This document shows, one piece after another, positions 11,827-21,457 of a stretch of 64,000 bases of DNA. A program made the position numbers and the translations under genes. A model generated the notes under the pieces. That model saw only the letters and a list, made by a program, of their open reading frames with translations. It made no database searches and was not told where the DNA came from. Location: assembly GCF_003031405.1 (NCBI RefSeq), contig NZ_CP020469.1, positions 4,278,001-4,342,000 on the forward strand. Reading direction: 5' to 3'. The stretch's first letter is position 1, and each line of letters starts with the position of its first letter. Source of the DNA: Halomonas sp. 'Soap Lake #6'. GTDB taxonomy: Bacteria > Pseudomonadota > Gammaproteobacteria > Pseudomonadales > Halomonadaceae.

Positions 11827-12966
11827 ATGGTTATGCAGCTAAGCGGTGGATGGATGTTTAGGCGACGGGCTTTGCGTTTGGTAACTCTGCTAGCGTTATG
11901 TCTAGTTGTTACTACAGCGGCAGCAGCAGAGCGGGTGCGCGAGCTAGCGAGCTTTGCAGGGGTACGTGATAACCAGCTGGTAGGCTACGGGCTAGTGGTA
12001 GGCCTGGATAGTACTGGTGACCAAACCACCCAAGCCCCGTTCACTAGCCAAAGCTTAACCAACATGCTGTCCCAGTTGGGAGTCACGGTGCCGCCCGGTA
12101 CTAATTTACAGCTGCGCAACGTGGCTGCTGTCATGGTAACTGCTGACTTGCCTCCCTTCTCCCGTCCAGGCCAGCGCTTGGATGTAGTGGTTTCGTCTAT
12201 TGCTAATGCTCGCAGCCTACGCGGTGGCACGCTGCTAATGACTCCTTTAAAAGGTGCCGACGGTGATACCTATGCGATTGCCCAGGGCAATATGTTGGTG
12301 GGTGGGGCTGGTGCCCAAGCAGGAGGCAGTAGCGTGCAGATCAATCAGCAAGCATCGGGTCGCATCCCTAATGGGGCGCTTGTGGAGCGAGAAGTGTCGC
12401 TCAATTTGGGAGGAAATGGCGGCGTACTGGAGCTACAGCTTAATGATGCTGATTTCGGCACCGTGCAGCGTATGGTCACCGCAATTAATAGCGAGTTTGG
12501 TCGCTCGGTCGCCTACGCGCGCAATGGCCGAGTGATTGCTCTTGATGGTCCAGTGGATTCCAATGAGCAGGTGAATTTTATGGCCCGCGTAGAAAACGTT
12601 CGGGTGACTCCCATGGATGCACCTGCACGCGTTGTGCTCAACGCCCGGACGGGATCTGTGGTGATGAATAGCGCTGTTACACTCCGTCAAGCGGCGGTGG
12701 CGCATGGCAACCTCTCTATTATGATCAACACCCAGTTTGGTGTTAGCCAGCCAGCTCCTTTTGGTCAGGGTGAAACGGTTGTTGTGCCCAACACAGACAT
12801 AGATATTGAGCAACAAGAGGCCTTCCTGCAAATAGTAGAAGGTGCCCAGCTTAATGAGGTGGTTAATGCGCTTAATGCGCTAGGCGCGACTCCTCAGGAT
12901 CTAATGACTATTTTAGAAGCGCTCAAAGCGGCAGGTTCGCTACGTGCTGAACTGGAGGTCATCTAA
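11827..12966 (+). CDS. flgI: Flagellar P-ring protein FlgI
   Basis: FlgI is about 379 aa and is secreted to the periplasm, where it forms the P-ring around the rod with help from FlgA. A signal peptide ([18 protein letters not shown]) is followed by the mature start [20 protein letters not shown]. The family motifs [17 protein letters not shown] and [17 protein letters not shown] are intact. I chose the ATG at 11827, which has GAGG upstream and avoids overlap with flgH; in-frame ATGs at 11833 and 11854 are alternatives. The stop overlaps the flgJ start (TAATG). Confidence 0.95.
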   Translation: MVMQLSGGWMFRRRALRLVTLLALCLVVTTAAAAERVRELASFAGVRDNQLVGYGLVVGLDSTGDQTTQAPFTSQSLTNMLSQLGVTVPPGTNLQLRNVAAVMVTADLPPFSRPGQRLDVVVSSIANARSLRGGTLLMTPLKGADGDTYAIAQGNMLVGGAGAQAGGSSVQINQQASGRIPNGALVEREVSLNLGGNGGVLELQLNDADFGTVQRMVTAINSEFGRSVAYARNGRVIALDGPVDSNEQVNFMARVENVRVTPMDAPARVVLNARTGSVVMNSAVTLRQAAVAHGNLSIMINTQFGVSQPAPFGQGETVVVPNTDIDIEQQEAFLQIVEGAQLNEVVNALNALGATPQDLMTILEALKAAGSLRAELEVI

Positions 12967-14015
12967 TGAGCATGGGTGATATGACCGGCCAGTTTGCCCT
13001 CGACATGAATGGTTTCCAACGTTTACAACACAATGCCCGGGTGGACCCGGAAGCAGGTGTTCACGGCGCCGCGCAGCAGTTTGAAGCACTGTTTATTCAG
13101 ATGATGGTAAAAAGTATGCGCGATGCTACACCGGCTTCGGGGTTGCTCAATAGTCGCGATACTGACTTTTACCAGTCGATGCTGGATCAGCAGTGGTCCC
13201 AGGTAATGGCTTCTCGTGGTATCGGTCTGGCTGACGCTTTGGTGGAACAACTACAGCGACAAGGAGCTATTGGCGGCGGTAAAGCGAATAGTGCAGATCA
13301 AGAGCTACAAGCGCTAATCGCTGGTATCCCGCGTGGTACGCCCCGTGTACTGGATAGCCCCTTACAGCCGAACGCTAACTCTCAGTCTAGTGGCCGATTC
13401 CTATCCGAGCTAGAGGCCGTTAGGCAGCGCTCTTCTGCTGAGACCGGTGTTGCAAAAAATGTTGAAGCAAAAGCTGAAACAAGTGCTTCACAAGCCGCTG
13501 GGCTGCCCAACTTTTCCAATGCTCCTGACCATGTTCAAAGGTTCATGGCAAAGCTGGCGGAGCCTGCCCAGGCTGCTAGCCGCGCGAGTGGCGTGCCTGC
13601 CGAACTGATTTTAGCGCAAGCGGCGCTTGAGACTGGCTGGGGGCGCCATGAGATTGCTACCCACCAAGGCGGTAACAGCCATAATTTATTTGGCATCAAA
13701 GCTGGCAGTCGCTGGCAGGGTAAAACCACTGATATTGTTACGCATGAGTATATCAATGGCCGCCGAACTCAAGTGGTAGATACCTTCCGTGTCTATGACT
13801 CTTTTGAGCACGCCTTTACTGACTATGCAAATCTGATCGGTAACAACCCGCGTTATGCTGGAGTGGTTCAAGCTGCTAATGCGGAGCAAGCCGCACGCGA
13901 GCTACAGCGAGGTGGCTACGCTACGGACCCTCTCTACGCCGATAAGCTTGTTGCTGTCATGCAAACCATGGGGCCTTTGAGTCCTAGCCATAACCTCTTG
14001 GCTGATGCGCGTTGA
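12966..14015 (+). CDS. flgJ: Rod-capping peptidoglycan hydrolase FlgJ
   Basis: FlgJ (349 aa) is the two-domain type. The N-terminal rod-scaffold domain (about 10-105, QQFEALFIQMMVKSMRDA) caps the growing rod. The C-terminal glucosaminidase-family domain (about 190-335) cuts peptidoglycan, with the expected catalytic Glu in AALETGWG and GGNSHNLFGIKAG after it. A Ser/Ala/Gln-rich linker joins them. The first base of the start codon is the last base of the flgI stop. Confidence 0.96.
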   Translation: MSMGDMTGQFALDMNGFQRLQHNARVDPEAGVHGAAQQFEALFIQMMVKSMRDATPASGLLNSRDTDFYQSMLDQQWSQVMASRGIGLADALVEQLQRQGAIGGGKANSADQELQALIAGIPRGTPRVLDSPLQPNANSQSSGRFLSELEAVRQRSSAETGVAKNVEAKAETSASQAAGLPNFSNAPDHVQRFMAKLAEPAQAASRASGVPAELILAQAALETGWGRHEIATHQGGNSHNLFGIKAGSRWQGKTTDIVTHEYINGRRTQVVDTFRVYDSFEHAFTDYANLIGNNPRYAGVVQAANAEQAARELQRGGYATDPLYADKLVAVMQTMGPLSPSHNLLADAR

Positions 14016-14028
14016 TGCAATTAGCTAC

Positions 14029-14055
14029 TCAAGTTCTCCTGCTCGCTGCCGATAA
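14029..14055 (+). promoter_or_regulatory. Sigma-28 (FliA) promoter for flgKL
   Basis: TCAAGTTC (14029-14036), an 11-bp spacer and a perfect GCCGATAA (14048-14055) match the FliA consensus. The predicted start of transcription is near 14062, about 20 bases before the flgK ATG. FlgK and FlgL being additionally made late, with their chaperone FlgN, is a known pattern in enterics. Confidence 0.85.
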
Positions 14056-14067
14056 AATGTTATCGGC
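14048..14067. repeat. Perfect inverted repeat of the sigma-28 -10 element
   Basis: GCCGATAA, AATG, TTATCGGC form a perfect 8-bp inverted repeat centred in the flgK promoter. The -10 element is therefore present on both strands, and the RNA read through from flgJ could fold into a stable tetraloop hairpin just before the flgK ribosome-binding site (AAGGAAG). On the minus strand I see no good -35 partner. Confidence 0.7.
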
Positions 14068-14082
14068 CTAAGGAAGTGAATT

Positions 14083-15744
14083 ATGAGCATGTTTTCAATC
14101 GGCTTAAGCGGCCTCAATGCGGCTCAAAATGCCCTCAATACTACTAGTAATAATATTAGCAACACCCATACGCCAGGCTACAACCGCGAGCTAATACAGC
14201 TTGGCGAGGGGCGTGTAGGTGGGGGCGTCCGTGTTAATGATATCGAGCGCCAATTCAATACTTACGTTGCGAACCAGCTTAATGATGCCAAGACACAGTC
14301 AAGCGCACTAAGTACTTATTACAGTCAGGTTTCACAAATTGATAACCTGCTTGCTGACCGTGAAGCTGGCTTGTCGCCTTTGATGCAGTCATTTTTCTCT
14401 TCATTAGAAGACTTGTCTGGTTCGCCTTCAGATCCTGCTGCTCGTCAGGGGGTGTTAGGTACTGCCAACACGTTAAGTGCCCAGTTCCAATCGTTTGATG
14501 GTTATCTGCAGGATATGCAGAGCAACATCAATAATCAGATTAAAGATGAAATAACCCAAGTTAATAATACGGTTGAGCAAATTGCGGGGTTAAATCGTGA
14601 AATAGCTCTGGCGCGTGCGCGTACAGGGGAAGCGCCAAATAGCTTGCTGAATCAGCGAGATTACTTGGTTTCAGAGCTTAATGAGCGCATGGATATACGT
14701 CTAAATGTGCAAGACGGTAAAACCTACAACATCAGCCTGCCTAATGGGCAGCCGCTAGTTACTGGCACCAACTCTTTTAAGTTGGAAGCAGTACGAGCAG
14801 AGAATGACCCCCAGCGCATTGTCGTAGGTTATCGCGATGGAGCAGGTAACCTAGCTGAACTTGATGAGTCCAGCATTAAGGGCGGCGCTCTTGGTGGACT
14901 CATGCAATTTCGCTCAGAAACCCTTGATAAGACCCAGAATCAAATCGGGCAGTTAGCAGTGTCTCTCGCGGTTGCTTTTAATGAACAGCATCGTCATCAA
15001 GGGGTAGATCTCAACGGTGATGCTGGGGAGGATTTCTTCAATGTTCGTGCTCCCCAAGTATATGCGTATCAAGGCAATAGCGGTGCTGCTATCGAATCTG
15101 CTGAATTCGACCCAGAGACCATAGACCAACTGCGAGCGGCGGACTATACCGTCACTTTCGCTGGTGGCAATCCCGTTGTCACGAGAAACGACAGCGGTGT
15201 AGAGATAGATATCAGTGATGGTTGGGATACTGATAGCAATACGCTAACTTTTGGCGGGGTGTCGCTTACTTTTAGCAATACGCCTGCCGACGGAGATCGT
15301 TTTGAAGTTCAGCCTGTTCGCCGTGCAGCAAATGGCATGGAAGTGAGCTTTACTGACTTAGAGAAAATTGCAGCTGGGCAACCTGCGAATCCTGATGATG
15401 ATCCTGCTGATTGGATTTCAGCGGGCGTCGGAGACAATCGTAATGCACTAGCTTTGCAGGGTCTGCAAAGCAGTAATATTGTTGGCGGCACTGCATCTGT
15501 CAGTGGTGCCTATGCCGTAATGGTGAGTGATGTCGGTAATCGCACCAATATTACCCAGGTTAATCTGGATGCCCGCCAGGGCCTTACCGACCAACTAAGA
15601 GCTGTCCAGCAATCCGAGTCGGGGGTTAACCTTGATGAAGAAGCGGCAAACTTGATTCGTTATCTGCAGCTCTACCAAGCAAATGCGCGGGTTATCGACA
15701 CTGCGGGAAATATTATGGACACTATTTTGAATCTGCGGAATTAA
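14083..15744 (+). CDS. flgK: Hook-filament junction protein 1 FlgK (HAP1)
   Basis: FlgK (553 aa) joins hook and filament. The N-terminal signature SIGLSGLNAAQNALNTTSNN is at about 4-23 and the C-terminal LIRYLQLYQANARVIDTAGN is the other half of the D0 coiled-coil. Length is in the normal range. It has its own FliA promoter 28 bp upstream and is followed by flgL after 14 bp. Confidence 0.97.
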   Translation: MSMFSIGLSGLNAAQNALNTTSNNISNTHTPGYNRELIQLGEGRVGGGVRVNDIERQFNTYVANQLNDAKTQSSALSTYYSQVSQIDNLLADREAGLSPLMQSFFSSLEDLSGSPSDPAARQGVLGTANTLSAQFQSFDGYLQDMQSNINNQIKDEITQVNNTVEQIAGLNREIALARARTGEAPNSLLNQRDYLVSELNERMDIRLNVQDGKTYNISLPNGQPLVTGTNSFKLEAVRAENDPQRIVVGYRDGAGNLAELDESSIKGGALGGLMQFRSETLDKTQNQIGQLAVSLAVAFNEQHRHQGVDLNGDAGEDFFNVRAPQVYAYQGNSGAAIESAEFDPETIDQLRAADYTVTFAGGNPVVTRNDSGVEIDISDGWDTDSNTLTFGGVSLTFSNTPADGDRFEVQPVRRAANGMEVSFTDLEKIAAGQPANPDDDPADWISAGVGDNRNALALQGLQSSNIVGGTASVSGAYAVMVSDVGNRTNITQVNLDARQGLTDQLRAVQQSESGVNLDEEAANLIRYLQLYQANARVIDTAGNIMDTILNLRN

Positions 15745-15758
15745 TAAGGAGCTAGGCG

Positions 15759-16997
15759 ATGCGTGTTAGTACGATCACCATGTTTGAACAAAGCACAGCT
15801 TCTATTAATCGTCAGCAAAGTAGTTTTCTAAAAGTGAGTCAGCAAATTGCCAGTACTAAACGGGTAGTTAACCCATCTGACGACCCTCAGGCCGCTGCTC
15901 GTGCCATCGGTGTTGATCAGTCAAAGGCGATGACAAAGCAGTTTGCAGATGCACGAGTTGCTGCGCGGAATTCACTTGCTCAGACTGAGAGCGTCGTGAA
16001 TAGCATCAGTGATGCTGTCATGAGTGCTAAAAGTTTACTGGTAAGAGCTTCTAGCGATACTTTCAGTGATACGGATCGGGAATCGTTCGCCAGCGAGCTA
16101 AAGGGTATCTACGAAACCATGCTTGGCCAAGCCAATGCAACGGATGGTAATGGCCGATATCTCTTTGGGGGCTATAAGGATAATTCACCGCCTTTTGTAA
16201 AATCTGCTGACGGCAGTGTGGGGTACGTCGGAGACACGAGTGCTCGCCAACAGCGTGTTGACTCTTCGCGGCTGATGCCGGTGACGGAAACTGGTGCGAC
16301 AATTTTCCAGAGCGTATCACAAGGAGCTGGCTACATTGCTGAAGCGCAGGATAACCAAGGCAGTGTTACCTTCAGTGGCCCCCGAGCCAGTGATATGAAT
16401 CACGCGAACTATGGCGAAAGCTTTAAGGTCGTCTTTGGTGAGGAAGGAGGCGAGCACACTTACAGTGTTCAGCGCTTTGATGGCACAGGCTATGTGGATT
16501 TTGATCCAGCGCTTACAGATCAACCCTATTCGGGAGATGGGCAGCAAGTTGCTTTCGGAGGGGTGTCTCTTACTCTCAGTGGTGCACCTGTTGCAGGAGA
16601 TGAGTTCTTAGTGACGCGAGCAGGCAGTGATGAGCGGCCTGCAGATTTGTTTAAAACGATGGAGCAAGCCATTCAAGCGTTGGAGACTCCTGCTGTCACG
16701 GATGCTGACAAAGCCAATCTGCGCAATACACTAAATACCGCTATGCGTGACCTTGATAATGGGTTGGATAACGTATTAATGGTTCGCGCCTCCGCTGGTG
16801 CCCGTCTTGAAGAGCTGAATGTCATCGATGCAGTGGGCAGCAACCGTATGATCAACTATGAGCAAACGTTATCAGATTTAGTGGATCTTGATCTTGTCGC
16901 TGCTATTTCCGAGTATAGTCTGCGACAGATAGGCCTCCAGGCTGCACAGAAGACATTTATGGATCTCAAAGGTATGTCGTTGTTTGATTATATGTAG
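15759..16997 (+). CDS. flgL: Hook-filament junction protein 3 FlgL (HAP3)
   Basis: FlgL (412 aa) is related to flagellin. The N-terminal flagellin-type helix (RVSTITMFEQSTASINRQQS, then ASTKRVVNPSDDPQAAARAI) and the C-terminal helix (YEQTLSDLVDLDLVAAISEY) are both visible. It is the last gene of the plus-strand flg run and converges on fliR, with a hairpin terminator between. Confidence 0.96.
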   Translation: MRVSTITMFEQSTASINRQQSSFLKVSQQIASTKRVVNPSDDPQAAARAIGVDQSKAMTKQFADARVAARNSLAQTESVVNSISDAVMSAKSLLVRASSDTFSDTDRESFASELKGIYETMLGQANATDGNGRYLFGGYKDNSPPFVKSADGSVGYVGDTSARQQRVDSSRLMPVTETGATIFQSVSQGAGYIAEAQDNQGSVTFSGPRASDMNHANYGESFKVVFGEEGGEHTYSVQRFDGTGYVDFDPALTDQPYSGDGQQVAFGGVSLTLSGAPVAGDEFLVTRAGSDERPADLFKTMEQAIQALETPAVTDADKANLRNTLNTAMRDLDNGLDNVLMVRASAGARLEELNVIDAVGSNRMINYEQTLSDLVDLDLVAAISEYSLRQIGLQAAQKTFMDLKGMSLFDYM

Positions 16998-17040
16998 GCC
17001 CTCAAGCTAGCTACATTATCACTATAGACCCTTAGCTAAA

Positions 17041-17068
17041 CCCCCTGTGCTTTGTGAAGTACAGGGGG
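17041..17068. terminator. Bidirectional terminator between flgL and fliR
   Basis: CCCCCTGTGCTT and AAGTACAGGGGG form a strong stem (17041-17052 with 17057-17068, with one G-T pair) and a short loop. On the minus strand it is followed by GTTTAGC. It sits exactly between convergent flgL and fliR, ending two bases from the fliR stop codon. Confidence 0.75.
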
Positions 17069-17069
17069 G

Positions 17070-17861
17070 TTAGCTTAAAGGTGCCATGGTTTCGATCAAA
17101 CTCTGCATAAAGGCCAGTCCCTGGCTGAACAATCGCTGCAAGAAACGACCAATATCGGTCATTAATACCATTAATAAGATTAAACCGACGGTTAGTGATG
17201 TGGGAAAACCGATATTAAAGACCGTGAGCTGTGGGGCTGAACGGTTCAGAATCCCCAATGATAGGCTAATAATTAATAATGAACCGGACAGCGGCAGGGC
17301 AAGTAGCATTCCTGATGCGAAAATAGTGCCTGCATAGCGCGCCAAAAGTTCGAAGGCATTAGGATTTAGCGTACCAATACCCACCGGTAGGGTTTGAAAG
17401 CTCATTACCAATGTTTCAAGCACCATCAAATGGCCATTTAGGGCGAGGAACATTAATAGCGTAATCATATACAGTATGCGCGATAGCACCATGATGTTAG
17501 TGCCACTGGATAGGTCAAAGAAGCTTGCGAACGCTAAGCCCATCTGTAGACCAATGAACTCCCCTGCTGCTTGCACAACGGCAAAAATGATATGCATAAC
17601 CAAGCCAATTGCTAGGCCGATAAGTATCTGCTCCACCATAATACCAACCCCTGCCCAGGACATTATGGGGACATTTGGCATGGCTGGTAACACGGGGGCG
17701 ATCACAACTGCAACGAGTGCCGCTAGCCCAACCTTAGCCTGATTAGGAATGCTGGTATGGCCCCAAAGGGGTGAAACTGCCATGAAGGCGGTTATCCGAG
17801 CAAACGGCCAAAGAAAGGCCACTAACCAGGCTTGTAGCTGGGCAAATGTGACCTCTACCAT
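17070..17861 (-). CDS. fliR: Flagellar export gate protein FliR
   Basis: FliR (263 aa) is an inner-membrane export-gate subunit with about six hydrophobic segments (for example GLAALVAVVIAPVL and LIISLSLGILNRSAPQLTVF). The latter includes the conserved NRSAPQLxVFNIGFP region. It is the last gene of fliLMNOPQR, three bases after fliQ, and its stop lies beside the shared terminator. Confidence 0.96.
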   Translation of the reverse strand: MVEVTFAQLQAWLVAFLWPFARITAFMAVSPLWGHTSIPNQAKVGLAALVAVVIAPVLPAMPNVPIMSWAGVGIMVEQILIGLAIGLVMHIIFAVVQAAGEFIGLQMGLAFASFFDLSSGTNIMVLSRILYMITLLMFLALNGHLMVLETLVMSFQTLPVGIGTLNPNAFELLARYAGTIFASGMLLALPLSGSLLIISLSLGILNRSAPQLTVFNIGFPTSLTVGLILLMVLMTDIGRFLQRLFSQGLAFMQSLIETMAPLS

Positions 17862-17864
17862 CGA

Positions 17865-18134
17865 CTACATCACCATGTTAGGAATATTGGTGAATAAGCG
17901 ATGGGTAAAGTCCGTAATTAATCCAAGTAGCCATGGCCCCGCTAGCACCAGCACAGCAAAAACAGCCAACACTTTAGGGATAAATGTCAGTGTCATTTCG
18001 TTTATTTGCGTGGCTGCCTGAAATAAGCTGATAAGCAGACCAGTAAACAGGGCTGCCAACAGCATTGGGCCTGCTAGGAAAAGCGTCACGCGCATGCCCT
18101 GGTAAGCAATGCTCATTACCATTTCCGGAGTCAT
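17865..18134 (-). CDS. fliQ: Flagellar export gate protein FliQ
   Basis: FliQ (89 aa) has two transmembrane hairpin segments. The conserved loop LFQAATQINEMTLTFIPK lies between them, matching the family closely. It forms the helical gate with FliP and FliR. The ATG lies 29 bp after the fliP stop. Confidence 0.97.
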   Translation of the reverse strand: MTPEMVMSIAYQGMRVTLFLAGPMLLAALFTGLLISLFQAATQINEMTLTFIPKVLAVFAVLVLAGPWLLGLITDFTHRLFTNIPNMVM

Positions 18135-18163
18135 GGTTTGCTCCTGGTCGCCCGTTGCGACAA

Positions 18164-18946
18164 TTAGATCATGTAAAAGCTTTCAGCTAACGAACCAATA
18201 ATTAGTTGCCAGCCGTCTACGAGGATGAACAGCATAAGCTTGAAGGGCAGTGAAATAGTAATGGGGGGGACCATCATCATTCCCAGTGCCATTAATGTGC
18301 TGGCAACTACTAGGTCAATAATCAAAAAAGGGATGAAGATAGTAAAACCAATCTGAAAGGCTGTTTTCAGCTCACTCGTAACAAATGCCGGCAGTAAGAC
18401 CCGAATAGGAAGATCTTCAGGCCCTTGCATGGGGCCAACGTCGGCTAAACGGACAAAGAGCGCCAGGTCAGGCTCGCGTGTTTGTGCGAGCATAAACTCT
18501 CGAAAGGGTTCCTGAGCAATCAGTAAAAACTCCTCAAAATTAATGACGTCTTCCGTAAGCGGTACCCACGCTGTGTCATATACCTGGGCAATGACGGGGG
18601 ACATAATAAAAAACGTTAGGAAAAGTGCGATGCCCAGCAGCACCTGATTAGGGGGAGTTGCCTGGGTGCCCATGGCGGTTCTAAGCAAGCTAAGTACAAT
18701 GATGATGCGTGTAAAGCTAGTCATCATGAGCAGCATTGCTGGCAGAAATGCCAGAGAGCTCAAAAATAGCAGTGTCTGAAGAGAGACGGACCACTGCTGC
18801 CCACCATCTTCCAGCGGTTGCGATACTAATCCTGGTAGCTGCTGTGCATGGGCAGGCAGTGCTAATAGTAAGCCGCAGACAATAAAGGCGCTAAAAAGCC
18901 ACCAGCGTTGCTGGTAAGGCCAGCAGAGGTGCATCACATATCTCAT
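18164..18946 (-). CDS. fliP: Flagellar export gate protein FliP
   Basis: FliP (260 aa) has an N-terminal cleavable signal-like segment ([19 protein letters not shown]) and the conserved core [20 protein letters not shown] followed by [20 protein letters not shown]. Four transmembrane segments are apparent. It forms the export-gate ring with FliQ and FliR. The start overlaps the fliO stop (ATGA). Confidence 0.97.
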   Translation of the reverse strand: MRYVMHLCWPYQQRWWLFSAFIVCGLLLALPAHAQQLPGLVSQPLEDGGQQWSVSLQTLLFLSSLAFLPAMLLMMTSFTRIIIVLSLLRTAMGTQATPPNQVLLGIALFLTFFIMSPVIAQVYDTAWVPLTEDVINFEEFLLIAQEPFREFMLAQTREPDLALFVRLADVGPMQGPEDLPIRVLLPAFVTSELKTAFQIGFTIFIPFLIIDLVVASTLMALGMMMVPPITISLPFKLMLFILVDGWQLIIGSLAESFYMI

Positions 18947-19398
18947 GGTGTTTTATTTGAGTCAGAGGGCTGGGGCGTTTCACTGTTACGTTTTTTATGT
19001 TGGCTGGTCAGCGCTTGCGCTAAACGCTGTGAAAAACGCATAGGAGGTTCTGGAGTAGGCGGGGCTGCTGAGCGCTCATTAGGTGCTGCCCGTTCGTGTA
19101 ATTTGGTAATTCGGCCCCCGCTAACACCAAGGACTAGCCAGGTATCTTCGATTTCGACCACCACAATCCGCTCACGGCTGCCCACGGCCGTATTACCCAC
19201 AATACGTAAGTGAGCGCCGTGATGATGGCGCGCAGATTGCCAGCGCTTTAAAGCAGCTGTGCATAGTAAAATAATCGCTATGACCAGCGCTAGCGCCGCT
19301 GCTGTTTTGCCTAGTACCGCCATCCCTATTAAGGCATCGCTGCTGCTACCTAGGGCATCAATAGAGGTACTCTGTGAGGAGGAGGTCGCGACGCTCAT
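18943..19398 (-). CDS. fliO: Flagellar export apparatus protein FliO
   Basis: FliO (151 aa) is a single-span membrane protein that assists FliP assembly. A short periplasmic N-terminus is followed by one transmembrane segment ([17 protein letters not shown], about 33-50) and a basic cytoplasmic domain containing [20 protein letters not shown], the FliO signature. The C-terminus is polar and low complexity. It overlaps both neighbours by 4 bp. Confidence 0.92.
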   Translation of the reverse strand: MSVATSSSQSTSIDALGSSSDALIGMAVLGKTAAALALVIAIILLCTAALKRWQSARHHHGAHLRIVGNTAVGSRERIVVVEIEDTWLVLGVSGGRITKLHERAAPNERSAAPPTPEPPMRFSQRLAQALTSQHKKRNSETPQPSDSNKTP

Positions 19399-19910
19399 CG
19401 GTTTAGTTTATGGATACGCTCAGAGGGGGTGATAATCTCTGTAATACGAATACCATACTTATCTTCAACAACGACTACTTCACCTTGGGCGATTAAGTAG
19501 CCATTGATCAGTATGTCCATCGGTTCGCCGGCCAAACCTTCTAGTTCAATAACCGATCCTTGTGCAAGCTCAAGCAACTGCTTGATCGTGAGCTTAGTGC
19601 GGCCCAGCTCTACGGTAAGCTTGACCGGAATATCCATGATCATTTCGAGGTCACGGGACTGCGTATTGCCGCTTTCCGGACTTAACGGACGAAATATCTC
19701 ATCACTTGCTGGCTTTGCCGCAGGTGCTTCCGGCTCGAGATCAGCTTCAGAATCTGTCTGCTCGGCAGCCTCTTGTTCGGCCATGGCGGCCGCCCAGGGA
19801 TCGTCATCGCTGGTATTGTCCGCGCTCAAATTAGGCTCATCTTGCTCAGACATGGCATCCGCCCAATCATCATCAGAGACTTTTTGATCGGGTTTGTTAG
19901 GATCAGTCAT
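19395..19910 (-). CDS. fliN: Flagellar motor switch protein FliN
   Basis: FliN (171 aa) is a C-ring subunit. The SpoA domain (about 90-168) contains IPVKLTVELGRTKLTIKQLL and the GEVVVVEDKYGIRITEI end typical of the family. The N-terminal ~80 residues are acidic and contain two similar blocks, DDWADAMSEQDE and DDPWAAAMAEQEA. The start overlaps the fliM stop by 4 bp. Confidence 0.96.
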   Translation of the reverse strand: MTDPNKPDQKVSDDDWADAMSEQDEPNLSADNTSDDDPWAAAMAEQEAAEQTDSEADLEPEAPAAKPASDEIFRPLSPESGNTQSRDLEMIMDIPVKLTVELGRTKLTIKQLLELAQGSVIELEGLAGEPMDILINGYLIAQGEVVVVEDKYGIRITEIITPSERIHKLNR

Positions 19911-20962
19911 GCTTTGGATTCCTTGGCTTTCTGTCGCGTTGAAACGTTAATAAAGTCCTTGGACGACACGTTATTCAATGCTGCATGGTCGATCATGCGC
20001 AGGACGCGTAAAGCGCGTTGTTGGCGCTGGCTACCGTACTCACACTCCATGACGGGAACACCATCCACACAAGCGGTAATCGTATGTGGAATGTCCATGG
20101 GCAGTACATCGCCTTTTTTCAGGCCCATTACATGGGCAATACGGCTGGGTATTTGGGCAAATTCCGCGACTAGTTCGACTTCTGATTGGCGCAATTCGCT
20201 AGCCATGCGGCGAGACCATGTACCGTCATGGTCATGATTGCTATCGTTAATTGGGTTAGCCAGCAAATCACGAAGCGGCTCAATCATCGCGTAAGGCATG
20301 CAGATCTGGAAGTTGCTTGAGAGATTACCAACTTCAATGTTGAACTTGGTATTCACCACGATCTCATTAGGAGAGTTGGTGATATTGGCAAACTTCGACT
20401 GCACTTCAGAGCGTAAAAAGTGCGCTTCTAACGGATAGACGACTTTCCACGCTTCCTGATAGGCCTCAAGAGCAAGGTTAAGGAGACGCTGAATAATGCG
20501 TTGTTCCGTATTAGTGAATTCTCGGCCATCCGTTTTCGTAACAAAGCGGCCATCTCCACCAAATAGGTTATCCACCACCATAAACACAAGGTTGGGTGGG
20601 AATACCACAAGTGCTGAGCCACGAAGGGGCTTCATAGACACAATATTTAGGTTGGTGGGCACGGGTACGTTGCGAGAAAACTCACTAAAGCTTTGATAGC
20701 GTACAGACTCAACCGTTATATCAGCGCTGCGGCGAATCAGGTTGAATAAGCTGTTACGAAAATAGCGTGCGAAGCGCTCGTTAATAAAATCGAGCGCGTG
20801 TAAGCGTTCGCGTATGACCCGGTGCTGCGTTGCTGGGTCATACGGGCGAATACGCGTTTCCTCCTCGGAATGGGATAACGTGCCAGAAGGCTCATCATCC
20901 CCGCTGACGCCTTTAAGCAATGCATCAATTTCTTCCTGGGACAGTAGATCGTCCTGTGACAT
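19907..20962 (-). CDS. fliM: Flagellar motor switch protein FliM
   Basis: FliM (351 aa) is the middle C-ring protein. The N-terminal LSQEEIDALLKGV (about 7-19) is the known phospho-CheY docking peptide. The central CheC-like domain (about 45-240) is followed by the C-terminal SpoA domain that pairs with FliN. Length is slightly above the enterobacterial ~334. It lies 21 bp after fliL. Confidence 0.97.
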   Translation of the reverse strand: MSQDDLLSQEEIDALLKGVSGDDEPSGTLSHSEEETRIRPYDPATQHRVIRERLHALDFINERFARYFRNSLFNLIRRSADITVESVRYQSFSEFSRNVPVPTNLNIVSMKPLRGSALVVFPPNLVFMVVDNLFGGDGRFVTKTDGREFTNTEQRIIQRLLNLALEAYQEAWKVVYPLEAHFLRSEVQSKFANITNSPNEIVVNTKFNIEVGNLSSNFQICMPYAMIEPLRDLLANPINDSNHDHDGTWSRRMASELRQSEVELVAEFAQIPSRIAHVMGLKKGDVLPMDIPHTITACVDGVPVMECEYGSQRQQRALRVLRMIDHAALNNVSSKDFINVSTRQKAKESKA

Positions 20963-20983
20963 GAACGGCTCCAGTACCCGAGG

Positions 20984-21457
20984 CTATTGCACAATGAATT
21001 CAGTAAACAGCACTTCCCGCAAATCGAGAGGAGGCTGATTTTCTGTTAAGGGAACGCTAAGTTGGTTGATAATCGACCGGGCAAGCTCTTCTTTACCTTC
21101 AGATGAGGTCAGTTCGCTGGCCTGTTTTCCTGACAATAATATCAGTAGTCGACTACGTACCTGGGGCATATGCTCTTCAATAATAGCCTTACTCTGTGCA
21201 TCACCTACGAGTAACGTAATGCCTGTGTAGAGCAGCCGTGAGCCATAGCGATCATCCGCTAGATTGACCGTAAATGGCTCAATACGTGTGAAGACTGGCG
21301 GTGTACGCTCTACTGTCCGCTCAACCTCACCTCCCTCTGTGCTGTCACGCTGGTCTAGCACCATATAAATAGCTGCCGCCGCACCGGCAGAGGACAGCAC
21401 TACCAGAGTAATCATTATCCAGAGCAGCTTTTTTGATCCACCGCTTGTTTCTGCCAT
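20984..21457 (-). CDS. fliL: Flagellar basal body-associated protein FliL
   Basis: FliL (157 aa) has one N-terminal transmembrane segment (LLWIMITLVVLSSAGAAAAI, about 10-30) and a periplasmic domain with FTVNLADDRYGSRLLYTGIT and the C-terminal VLFTEFIVQ, as in the family. FliL rings surround stators in known systems. It is the first gene of the fliLMNOPQR run. Confidence 0.95.
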   Translation of the reverse strand: MAETSGGSKKLLWIMITLVVLSSAGAAAAIYMVLDQRDSTEGGEVERTVERTPPVFTRIEPFTVNLADDRYGSRLLYTGITLLVGDAQSKAIIEEHMPQVRSRLLILLSGKQASELTSSEGKEELARSIINQLSVPLTENQPPLDLREVLFTEFIVQ

